Assembly (NCBI GenBank): GCA_963693085.1
Contig: OY856411.1
Span: 63,472,001 to 63,536,000 of the forward strand
DNA from: Alisma plantago-aquatica
Taxonomy: Eukaryota; Streptophyta; Magnoliopsida; Alismatales; Alismataceae
Reading direction: 5' to 3'
Length of the DNA stretch: 64,000 nucleotides
Shown in pieces: positions 36,198 to 46,080 of the stretch (position 1 is its first letter; each line of letters opens with the position of its first letter). The position numbers were made by a program, and so were the translations under genes. The notes beneath the pieces are model-generated. The model worked only from the letters and a program-made list of their open reading frames with translations, was not told the DNA's origin and ran no database searches.

Positions 36198-36393
36198 AAG
36201 GGTTGTATTTCATTTCTCTTCACACCTTCAGAGTATTCTTCCTCAACCTCAACATTGAGCATTGACGAGAAGACAGAGACCTTCACCAAGCATCCGGTGA
36301 GCTACACATCTTCCCCGAGTTCGTCATCGACTGCGGAGATCATCTTCTCCGACCTTCACTGAGCTCCTTTTCTCTATCTTTTCTCTTTTCATC

Positions 36394-37980
36394 ATGGTGA
36401 GGCTTGGAGCATCATCTTCCTCGCACGCTACTCCAATGGAGATCGAGACATTAATACCACTACCGTCAGGCTCCATTCCCCGTCCGAGAATTGCACATCC
36501 CTCAGTGGATGTGAAGAAGATCTACGATGAGTTAATGAAGTGGTCAATCGAGCCCACTCATTACATTGATCGGGTCCTGATCCGAGACCTTGGCTTCGAG
36601 GATAACCTCAACTTTGTCCTCCGTGGCCAAGTTGGGAGGTTGTTAGAGAGTGAGGAACAAATTCCCTATCATGTTGAGGGACACCCTTTCTTTGGGGAGT
36701 GGCGTGGTAGAGTTCATGGCATCTCTTACATTTGCGTCGTGCCCAACGACCTCATTGCCACCACCGTGAATGGATCAAGGGCCGAGTCTCCTTTCGGCTA
36801 TTCAACCGCAACTATACCATCACGCTCGACCAATTCAACACAATCTACAACTGGTGGCATTCACCCGAGCAGTACAGACGACCGAACAATAAGACCGATT
36901 ATGATGAGATGTTCTCGCAGTTGGTGACCGCGCCGATAGAAAAGACGCTTAGCTACCACAATGCAGCCGTCGCCGACTTTGAGCACCCATTCCTGCAGAT
37001 TCTTCACCGTATGCTGTGTATTACTTTCTTTGCTCGTGGCGAGCTGTCGCTGAGCAAGTTCTAGGAGACAGACTTGTTTTTCCTCTACAAGCTGCTGAAG
37101 AGGGAAAAGCTTAATTGGGGCACATTTTTCTTGATGTGCGTGATGGCAGTGAAGCGGAGCACCAGACGAGCACCTATTCACTTTAGGGGGCTTATAATGC
37201 CACTGGTCCTCTACCTTGGGCTAGACCTATCCACGCTCCCTCCACTGTTCAGCCGGAACCCCATCAATCTGGCTGATTTTCACCACTCCAATCTTCTTAC
37301 GCTCTGCGATGGTGTGGTATATGCTCATTTCCACATTAACAAAGAATATCAGGAGCGCGTCCTGCCAGACCCCATCTTCAACCTCCAGCCAGGCCAACAC
37401 TTCTGATGGCCTATCATTGCCATTGAGGATTCCGATGATGAAGAAGACACGGGAGACGACGACGATGCAGGAAATGACGATGAGGAGGAAGAGGAGGATT
37501 TCACACCTCTTCGGTCATAAGTAGCCCCGAGGAAGCGTCCACGCTTCTATCTGGGAGATTCATCATCTTCCCAGCCACCGCTGCCACCACAGTCCTCCCA
37601 CAATGAAGATGACCCCTACTCTATGTAGGGGATGTATACCATGCTCCAGTCTATCCAGGAGTCCCAGCAGTCCCACTAGACAACTTTTGCAGGGATCTAG
37701 GATACACAGAATAGGGTGTATGAAAATCAGCAGGTGATATTTGAGAATGAACACCATCTATTTGCCAACCAGCAGTAGGTCTATGACCGGTTGGGGAGGA
37801 TAGAGCAACAACAACAACCTTTCTACGATCATTACTGGAGCCAAGGCTACTTCGGGGGATATCCACAACCACTGCCCATGGCACCTTATGATCCAAGCTT
37901 TCAGGGGCAATATCCAGATTGGAACCCCCATACCCAGTAGTACCCACCATTTCTGCTGCCACCACAATAGAGGGTATCAC
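36394..37980 (+). pseudogene. Athila-1 ATHILA ORF-1-like gene (env position), broken
   Basis: This gene lies downstream of pol, where Athila elements carry an extra ORF sometimes called env-like. The first frame (36394 onward) has VDVKKIYDELMKWSIEPTHYIDR. Near 36770 it shifts to GRVSFRLFNRNYTITLDQFN, a strong match to the ATHILA ORF-1 family pattern. It continues with HPFLQILHRMLCITFFARGE, a stop at 37062 and LFFLYKLLKREKLNWGTFFL (37074-37406). An acidic Asp/Glu run follows, then a Gln- and Pro-rich tail with a possible short coiled coil (about 37620-37930, several stops). I see no signal peptide or clear membrane segment, so an envelope role is not supported. The function of the family is unknown to me. 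Confidence 0.75.
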
Positions 37981-39537
37981 CGCTCCACCTTCTAAGGTTA
38001 TTTTTGACTATGAGGCCATAGTCGAATTCAAGCTTAGGAGGGGAGATGGAACAATTTCTATCTTAGTTCTTATGTTTATTTTCTTTTCTTTTAGTTTTGC
38101 TTATTGTTTATAGCTTTCTAGGATCCACAGTCTATCTAGTGTAATCTATGGATGTCTAATATAAATGCATGCCATCTCTATGTTTGTTTAAAAGATTTTT
38201 CAAGAAATTGTAAGCTTGCCTTGTTTGAAATTGAGCACATAACTTATGAAAATCATTGGGTAGGTCAACTTTGAAACATATGATCATAATTGTACATCCT
38301 TATGGTTCAAGAAATGTGGACGGATTTGGATGTTGAGCCTAAACTAACCAAATGGTAACATGGTTTTAATCTGAAGTGTGAGAGAGAAACCCGTTGATTG
38401 ATTGGTACACATGTTAGTAAGGAGGGACATATAATCTTTTCCAATGGTTCTATCAATTAGTCTTGTGATCTATCCACCTCATTTCATTCAAACTCCACCA
38501 TAAGGATTGGGAACACATTACAATTTTCATCTTTTGATTACATACCATTTAGATAGGATTGCATTATAGCTAGTTTTTACATTTAAAAAATGAAAAATGA
38601 AAAGAGATTTGTAGATTAGTCATGCATGCACACATTCTAGAGTGCATGCCATGGTAGTTGCATAATTACTTTCATGTAGTTGCATTTTGCATACTTTTGA
38701 GCATATAGGACATTATGTGCCTTACTTATTCTAAAAAATAAGAAAAGTGGGTAACTTGTTCCATACTCTCTGAGAAGTAGGTTGTAATGCATCAATGGTA
38801 GTAGCTATGTGAAAATAAGTCCAAAAAAAGGAAAAGTATTATAAATCAAATCTTAGTCAAATTGAAAAGAAAAAAATAAGGACTTGAAAAAAGGAAGAAA
38901 AAAAGGAAACATAAATAATAAAATGAAATTAGAGGGAGAAAAGAACTTGTTTCACCTGCATAATAAAAAGAGAACAAGCACATGATGTAGTTTTGTAGAC
39001 ATTCCATCTCCCATTGAGATGGAATAGTAGAGCATGCATCATTCCACCTAAAATATAGGCATTAGGTTATTTCCATACGCATATGCATCATTTAGGCCAT
39101 TTTATTGTTTTTGCATGTTAAACTGTATTGTGCTTCTTTTTCTTCCACAACCGCCCATTTCATCCACCCATTGCTCAAAACGGTAGGCCACCCAGGATTA
39201 TCTCCTCATTCTTATATATCAGGAGATCTGCTTCCATGTAGATGGTAGTTAGGATATGAGCAACGTAGATAGGAGATCACAAGATGCACCAAGCCTAAAC
39301 TGGAGGAATTTATTATATCAAATACCTTATTTGACAGTGTTCGTTGGTCTTGGGGTGGGCATCTCTCATGGACGATAATTGTCACCTTTAGGGTAATTAT
39401 CGTTCCGTGGTCAGTGAGGGCCGACATGTGCCTTGCAGGAGGGAATGATTTTGAGATGTCTTTTATGCTAATATGTTCTTTAGTTGACCCTCACAATTAT
39501 ATTCTATAGTTTTATTACTCAAGGACGAGCAAAGTTC
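37981..39537 (+). other. Long 3' untranslated region of Athila-1
   Basis: 1.5 kb without coding sequence lies between the ORF-1-like gene and the polypurine tract. A-rich runs lie at 38820-38940. Long 3' untranslated regions of this kind are usual in Athila elements. Confidence 0.7.
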
Positions 39538-39552
39538 AAGCTTAGGGGAGTT
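39538..39552 (+). other. Polypurine tract of Athila-1
   Basis: AAGCTTAGGGGAGTT directly precedes the 3' LTR start TGATGCGAGG. Confidence 0.8.
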
Positions 39553-39776
39553 TGATGCGAGGATTTTGAGTCACTTTTATAGGCTAGTTTCATATGCATT
39601 TTATGCATTTATTGGTCATTTTCATGGTTAATATCGCATGATTCATTTCCTTCAACCTATAATCTCGTTATGCATCAAATTTACCTTGTTTTATCTTATT
39701 TGGTATAAAAGATCATATTTCTCATATTTGATTGGTGTTCTTCTCTTTATTTCAGGGAATTCACATATATGCATCC

Positions 39777-40034
39777 GTCGATACCATCGACGGCTGTCGA
39801 TACTATCGAGACAACCACTGTGAGGTAGCCGGAAAGAGAAGAACACGTCGATACCATCGACCCAAAAGTCGATGGTAGCGAGATGTCTTCAGCGAGCCAA
39901 ACATCCACACGTCGATACCATCGACGCAGGTTGTCGATGGTATCGAGCTGCCATCAAAGAGAATACTAGAAAATCAAGGAGTGCCGATATTCTACACGGG
40001 TCGATACCATCGACCCACCGTCGATGGTATCGAC
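39777..40034 (+). repeat. Palindrome-pair array 3 (3' LTR of Athila-1)
   Basis: Eight clear copies of the motif plus one degenerate copy are present. The final pair is a perfect 15 bp inverted repeat (40000-40014 with 40020-40034, 5-base loop). It can be extended by ACGG/CCGT (39996-39999 with 40036-40039) around one bulged G. This copy of the array is better preserved than array 1. Confidence 0.92.
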
Positions 40035-40676
40035 GCCGTTAGATCAGGAAACCACCCAGATCGATCTAAAATGAACGACCGTGATGTTTTGACGGCCGTA
40101 AGTGATCCATATACCTAAAAAAAGATGGCCCAAGCCATACTATCATGTCATTAGCTACCACACGAGTCTCAGAAGAGAGGAGAAGGAAGAACGGAGCCCA
40201 GAGCTATGCCCTAGACATTTCCAGAGCTGCAGATGGAGTTTTCTACCGCCGGAAGGCTACAGAATGCCCATCCCGCGTCGAGGATCACCCAGTTCTCCTT
40301 TATTCAGGGGTTACACCATCTCCATCCACGTTGACCCTATGTTTTCTTCTTCCTTCATGATGTTTTTCGTTGAGATGTACATGCAGGGCTAATCCCCTTT
40401 GTCTTTAGGACCGAGAGTAGCCCGGGTAATCATTGTATGACACTTTTTACATAGTTAATCATAATTTGTCTATCAAATTTGTGGTATGATATTGTTTTCT
40501 CAATTCTATCATTGTTCTTGGTCGCCATAATGGTAATTTAATACCTTTAATTGCTTTTGACAAAGAATTAACGGTTGAAAAGACGCAATAATCACATTAA
40601 CTAATAAATTCTTTGGAAAAGGTGATGTACGGTTAATGGTGGAAACCTAAAGATATGTTTTTCATGCACCTAATTT

Positions 40677-40682
40677 AGGGTA
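40677..40682. repeat. Left target-site duplication of the 1.6 kb retroposon
   Basis: AGGGTA occurs here and again at 42283-42288. It is short, so by itself weak, but the uninterrupted 5' LTR (AGGGTATAGG near 29455) confirms the insertion edges to within a few bases. Confidence 0.7.
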
Positions 40683-42282
40683 CACCACCTCTGCACGTCC
40701 CTCCCCCTGGCCTCCAACAGCCTTGGTCGAGCTTACAGCTGAAGGTTTGCGATGGATCTCTAGAGAGATATCAAGCCAATTTGGTGGGGCGCTCCTCGGC
40801 AGTCCAGGAGAAAGTGAGATGGGTGGCGCACGAGGAGGCTAGATCTGGGACTAGGGGCGACATGTTGACCTGGTCGACTCCACGCCGTTCAAGAGTGATG
40901 GTTGGAGAGGAGCTGTTCCTTCTAGATCTAGGTTCTGAGCTTGCGCCGCCATTACTGGTGAAGGGGTAGGGGTGCTTCGCCCCTCCCTAACTGGCATTTT
41001 GTCTCCTCCTTCCGAGTACCTGGTTAGCTAGGGTGATGCGACCCCCGACTGCAGTTGGACGATGCCAAGGTACTCTGGTGGAGGCTCCTCGCTGGGTGGC
41101 TGGGAGCTCCCTGATGCACTCGGGTCGACTTTGTGGAGGTGAGACGGGTCTCCCTGTTGGGAGGCTCGAGTATGCATCCTCGGCTTGTGCTGCTTCACCG
41201 TCGAGTATGTCCTATTCCGTCGAGGCGCCTTCTGGCTTGGTCTCTCGAAGTCCAAGCTTGAGGGAGCCCCTGTCCAAGTCACTGCTGTGGGTCTTCTCCA
41301 ACCGATTGACCCCAGGAACTTCGCACTTCAGGTGTGGCTGGCCCTCTGTTGCTACAAGGTAGAGCACCCTCTAGGTGTTCGACACAACAGAGGGACCTCA
41401 TCCGCCTTCTAGTTGGTGATTCACCACTGGATGATGGGTGCATGTTTTGCTGAGGCACTCCTGGCGTTTGCTAGCTACCTCCTACTATTGTGAATATGTG
41501 AAGATGGAACACCTTTGAGGAGTTCGTTGGTAAGCCTCTGTGCAAACATGGGCATAGGGTCTTGGCTGGGTTTCCTCATCCAGTGTTTTTGCCTCGGGCC
41601 ATTTGATGACAGGAAACACCCTTGGGTGTTTGTGTTTGCTGCTGTGTACCAGCGCTTACCGATAGATCAAGGTCCAGTGCTGATGAGCAGCTATGGTGTT
41701 TGGGGGTTGTCAGCTCGAAGGATCTCCCTTATTCGGGCATAGTACCACAATTTGTGGGTACCCTTATTAGATAGCTGGTGCTGTGCTACGTATGAAGGAG
41801 TGATTTGGAGCTAACTTATTTGTCTAAATCTTTGTTGTTTATTCGTGTTGGGTCTTGTCTCTTTTGTGTTTTATTTCAGCTTCATGCTTACTTGTTGCTA
41901 GGAGTCTTCTTTTTGGGTTTCGCCCTTTATGTTTCCTAGAGTTGGGATGCTAACAAGGCCAGAATCTTCATGTCTAGCTACAGGCTGGTTTGCTTGTGGT
42001 TGGTCTATGTCAAGTTGCTATTTCTCTTTGTGGGTTCGCTGACTGTATGTAATAGTGGCTTGTTGTAGCCTTCTTCTCGTTGGTCTGCCTGGACATTGCT
42101 AGATGTCTAGGTTGTTTGGTTTTCTTAGTGTTTCTTTGCCTAGAAAGTTTGTATATCCCCTTGCGTGGGGATTTTGAACCTTATCGAGCTTTTTAGCTCT
42201 CTATTGATGTAATGGGGTACTTAGTGCCCAAAGTTTTTGGTATTAATAGTAACACACTTTTTGACCGACCAAAAAAACGATC
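40683..42282 (+). mobile_element. A-tailed retroposon, probably a truncated or internally deleted LINE
   Basis: This 1.6 kb insertion is absent from the 5' LTR of the same element. It is more GC-rich than its surroundings. It ends in TTTGACCGACC, a run of seven A's and ACGATC. The last 130 bp (TTGCGTGGGGATTTTGAACC, then AATGGGGTACTTAGTGCCC) resemble 3' ends of plant L1 LINEs. The first 700 bp hold short frames (40781-40969, 41033-41362) without a domain I recognise; they could be an ORF1 C-terminal tail. I see no reverse transcriptase, so it would have moved in trans or been truncated. Confidence 0.65.
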
Positions 42283-42673
42283 AGGGTATAGGTTACTACT
42301 GACGTGGAACTGACCTAGATTAAGGTAGTGAATTGTATCGCGGAAGAGAACAATTCTATATATAGGCCACTACCCGTAATAGGAGATGAGTGTGATAATT
42401 GTGTAGGAATTAATACTATGAGAATCCACAGTGAAACCACAATCCTAAAGATTCCATTTTAATTGATTAAACCAAATCATTTAATCGATTTCTTTTTTTT
42501 TTTAAATTTTCTTTTTCAAACAACTCTAAAACTTTTATAATCGGTCTAGCTGATTGCAAGTATTTAGTAGTAGTCTATCAAAATTACGTTCCCTGAGTTC
42601 GACTCGGGCCTCACAAAGGCCTATATTACATTGACGCATGCACTTGCGTTTTACGCACGGTTTAATCGTGTCA

Positions 42674-42678
42674 CGTGG
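42674..42678. repeat. Right target-site duplication of Athila-1 (CGTGG)
   Basis: CGTGG follows the 3' LTR, against CGCGG at 28313-28317. The outer LTR resumes with CAGAGAGGGGGAGATGAGCC, matching 23014 onward. Confidence 0.75.
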
Positions 42679-43685
42679 CAGAGAGGGGGAGATGAGCCCA
42701 GTTGGGCATTTATTTCACAGTGAAGGGTAGAAGATGAGAAGCCCCTTGCTGGATGCGTATTGGAGAGACGAATCACATGGAGGAAGAATCGACTGAAATG
42801 GTTAAGCATAGAGGGAGAACGAGACCTGGGCAGGTCGGGGGTCAGAAGCAGCTCGACGGCCGGAGGTAGAAGACAAAGGACCTACCGTCGGATCCAGATC
42901 TACGGTCCAAAGACGTCACTCAAAGTGCGTGATGGAAAAATGAATCGAAACCATAGCATTACAAAATGAAATGCATGATATTCAAGTAGGAACTTTAGTT
43001 ACACTTTACTCCAACTCATAAATTCGATTTGAAAGGTCAAATGAAGTCCAAATGGCACCAAACTTTAACCACATGCACAAATTAATGTCTAGAATCATGC
43101 TATGCAATTAGATTCTCATTTCACCCATTATTTGGCCCTTAATTAATATATTTCTCATTAAGGTGTATTTTAATATATTAAAATGAATGAGTTATATGAA
43201 AAGACTTCTTTTAATGGATTATATGAGTGAAATTCGAGATATTCAACCATTATTAACTTTAAGAGAAAAATCTCACCATTATATTCTATTTTGATATATT
43301 ATTATCAATTTTTAGGAGAGAGAAGGAAATTAGGTTAATTACACCCATAATTAATTCTATTACATATTTTTGCTCATATCTTATCCAAAAAGATATAAGA
43401 GCTCCAAATTAACATTATCCACTTATTATCTCTCATAAATTCCATTTTGCATTATTAGTCCTCAATTATTACCTTAAGTGGGTTATTTGTGCAAATACCC
43501 CTTTATAATCATAAATGGGGGTAAAATGGAATTTCACCATCATTAATGCTCAAATTGCATATAGAGTCCAAAAATGATTCAAAAGGATGGGAAATTTATG
43601 AAAAAGTTCCAAATGGACTAGAATGCAAAGAAAAGCTCAAAAGTGGGTAAATTGCAGGGAAGACCCTAGATTTTAGTATGTTACA

Positions 43686-43690
43686 CTCAC
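43686..43690. repeat. Right target-site duplication of outer family A element (CTCAC)
   Basis: CTCAC directly follows GTATGTTACA, identical to 10537-10541. Confidence 0.9.
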
Positions 43691-43939
43691 CCTCCTAAAC
43701 CTACAACCCATAATACAAGACATGAGGAGAAAAGAAAGGTCATAGGGATTTCACAATCCTACACCTAGTTCGACTAGTTTCTAATCTAGAGTCTAACTCA
43801 ACTTAGCCCATACATAAAAACTCATAAAGTTTCTAGGATTGAGATGCGAGGTAAATCTTAGTTTGTGTTTCATGCGAGCAATGTTTGGTATAGTTATTGT
43901 TCAAGATATTATACCATCTATCATAGAACTAGAACCCTG
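43691..43939. other. Spacer between the outer element and repeat B copy 2
   Basis: No gene is visible. TATTATACCATC at about 43908-43919, read on the minus strand, is a weak match to a tRNA-Met primer site next to the left edge of repeat B copy 2. Confidence 0.35.
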
Positions 43940-46080
43940 ACCACACATACCAAATGTATTATCAAAGACACCATGAAGAAACACGAAATGCTTAGCACAC
44001 ATGGATAAATGAGATAAAAACATCAACATGTTCTGAACAGCCAACAAGTATATTATACAACATAACTTATTACATGTCCATCTCCATATTTAATTGTAAA
44101 ATTATACAAGTCTTCTCATGTACACTAGCTAGGATTATAAAATAAGTACACTTGAACACATGCTCACAAGCCATCAACTCCCAAGCTATCTCTTAACCTA
44201 AAACATAAGTGAAAGTGGGTCAATACACAAGGTGTTGAGTACAAGAAATAAAGATACATATATATGGTTTGCATAATTTCAAAAGATTTCTAGAAGTGAA
44301 CAGACAAGAATTAAGTGAGTTAATTATTTAGCAAAGTGAGATGCCATATTTTTGTCAATTTGCTCCAATCATACGAATAACATCATGTATCATAAGGCCT
44401 TTAACCAACTTCCCATTGAAATGGTCTATGAGGGTTTTCGAGATTAGCTAACCCTATTTGTAAGGGACCTCAAGGACATCACCAAGATCTAACCCTTGAA
44501 TCAACATGGTCCGCCCTATATTGAAAACTCAAGTAAAACACCAAAAATTTTGTCCTTACCCCAAGACTATAGGAAGGTGCATAAGATTTGTATAATGAAA
44601 ATATATATTATGTGTTCATGTTATAAAATCAATGAGAAAAAAAATCTAGTACAATAGTAGAATACTAAATGGAAATATTTGAGAAAGTAAATAAGAATAA
44701 TACATATCATAGTTTAAGCAAGAAAGCCATAGTCATATAGTTACTAAAGAGTGTACCTAATTTATAGATTTGTTAACCTATACTTGACCATATAGATCAT
44801 AGGAAACTCCTAATTAAGATAAGATAACACGTGTGTATTATATTCTCATCACTAACCCTAAATAGCTCCATTTAGGGTTACTTCGTTCTTTAGGATATCC
44901 CCATAAATTCTTATCTATATCCCCATAAATTCTTATCTTATTATCTTACAATTGAAATTATTGATTATTTATACCATGTTATTACTATTACTCTGAATGT
45001 TATAATTCAATACCTCATTAATCAATTCACCCTAATATTAATACATTAACAACATTAGGGTTTCATGTTAGATTAGGTACCGTCATTACATAAACATGAA
45101 TAAGATACAACATTCTGATTCTTAGATTTCCATATGATTGTTACAATACTAATGTGATGTTACTGAAAATTACATGGTTGATTGATAAATGCCATATGGT
45201 ACAAGGTTATTAAGTCCAAAATTAGGGTTTGACCATTCTTAGGTTCAAACTGTTCAAGATCATATTATGCTATTTTTCTAGTGATAAAGAGGTCATTATT
45301 GGTTCTATATCAAATTTCATATTTTTTTGAGCATTTTATCCATTTTCTAGGACTAAAATATGGTTTAAAGTAACTAATTGCATTTTAGTGCAAAAGAACT
45401 GAAAAAGGTTTAAAATTATAGATATCAGAGTTCAGAAATGTGTTTAAACACCATTCAAGTTTTTAGAAAGAATTTCTGAGAAATTGTACCAATCATATGT
45501 TATCTAAATCGTTTAATATATTCTAAAACTTTCATCTTCTTTTAGAGAATGAACCATGTTATTACAAGCATAAAAAGTCATATTAATTTTTTAATCTGAT
45601 ACAAGATTTTTTTTGAGTCAAGGGGTATATTTTGAGATTTTTTAGGCCAAGGGAGGCATTTTAAGGCATTTTCTAGGATTACTAATATATTGTGATTTCT
45701 AGGGAATACCTTTAATCATCCATGATTGGCTTCAAAAGAAAGATGGGCATGTGCCTGTCGCATGCTGGTAATAGAGGAGCACTACCACATGTTTGGCCTA
45801 CATTAATGAGAAGCTTTAGCTCACATTCCTGGGCTAACCTACTTCACCATCCCATTTTTGTTTTCATGCTGCCCCTAATCCCAAGCACAGAGCATCACCA
45901 AGCAGCATGCCTCTAATGAAGGAGCTTGGGGTCACCATGCCCTGAGATTGCCTAAAAAACCCCATTCACCTTCATGAGGGGCTTTTAGATGCCAACAGAC
46001 ACTGAAAGAGGTAATGGTGGCCCTATATCTATGGGATGACAAGCTCACCATTGAGGTGTGCCATGGAAACGACCTCATTA
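43940..46080 (-). repeat. Dispersed repeat B, copy 2, uninterrupted
   Basis: It aligns with 433-1430 plus 6287-7410. It lacks the LINE and so shows the empty site near 44940-44985. A 22 bp tandem duplication (ATATCCCCATAAATTCTTAT type) lies at 44896-44939. The frames in it are shared fragments without protein features. It may be the LTR of an outer minus-strand element whose other LTR is copy 1. Confidence 0.6.

Larger units (their letters stand above)
28318..42673 (+). mobile_element. Athila-1, Ty3/gypsy Athila-like retrotransposon with ORF-1-like gene
   Basis: This 14.4 kb element (about 12.75 kb without the 1.6 kb insert in its 3' LTR) lies in the right LTR of the outer family A element. 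Order: 5' LTR, primer site, gag, protease, reverse transcriptase, RNase H, integrase, an untranslated region with palindrome pairs, an ATHILA ORF-1-like gene, a long 3' untranslated region, polypurine tract, 3' LTR. The domain order, primer site and extra 3' ORF place it in the Athila lineage. Several frames are broken. LTR differences are mainly C-to-T and G-to-A changes, many at CpG, as expected for methylated DNA. Confidence 0.93.
39553..42673 (+). repeat. 3' LTR of Athila-1, interrupted
   Basis: The two parts (39553-40682 and 42289-42673) match the 5' LTR. It ends at AATCGTGTCA. It contains array 3 and a GTAAGT at 40098-40103. The retroposon at 40683-42282 splits it; the 5' LTR shows the empty site at about 29455-29462. 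Confidence 0.93.
10542..43685 (-). mobile_element. Outer family A LTR element (large-LTR, non-coding), heavily nested
   Basis: This is a minus-strand LTR retroelement with 5 bp CTCAC target duplications. Without later insertions it has LTRs of about 3.47 kb (10542-11948 plus 21954-24020, and 25858-28317 plus 42679-43685) and a 1.84 kb internal region (24021-25857). The two LTRs match in length to within about 10 bases. The internal region has no gag or pol, so the element must have been moved by another element's proteins, as known for LARD-type elements. The primer site and polypurine region point to a Tekay/Del (chromovirus) ancestor. The left LTR received LINE 2 and the right LTR received Athila-1. 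Confidence 0.9.
25858..43685 (-). repeat. Right LTR of outer family A element (its 5' LTR), interrupted
   Basis: It starts TGTAAAGACC and ends GTATGTTACA. Athila-1 splits it at 28318-42673. The remaining pieces sum to about 3467 bp, against about 3474 bp for the left LTR. It contains the hairpin array near 26418-26535 and a minus-strand TATA-like box at 28274-28279. It holds the empty site of LINE 2 at 27239-27254. Confidence 0.88.

Noticed and set aside
36394..37980. Envelope protein interpretation of the 3' gene of Athila-1
   Set aside because: Only position supports it. I see no signal peptide, membrane span or cleavage site, so I use ATHILA ORF-1-like instead.
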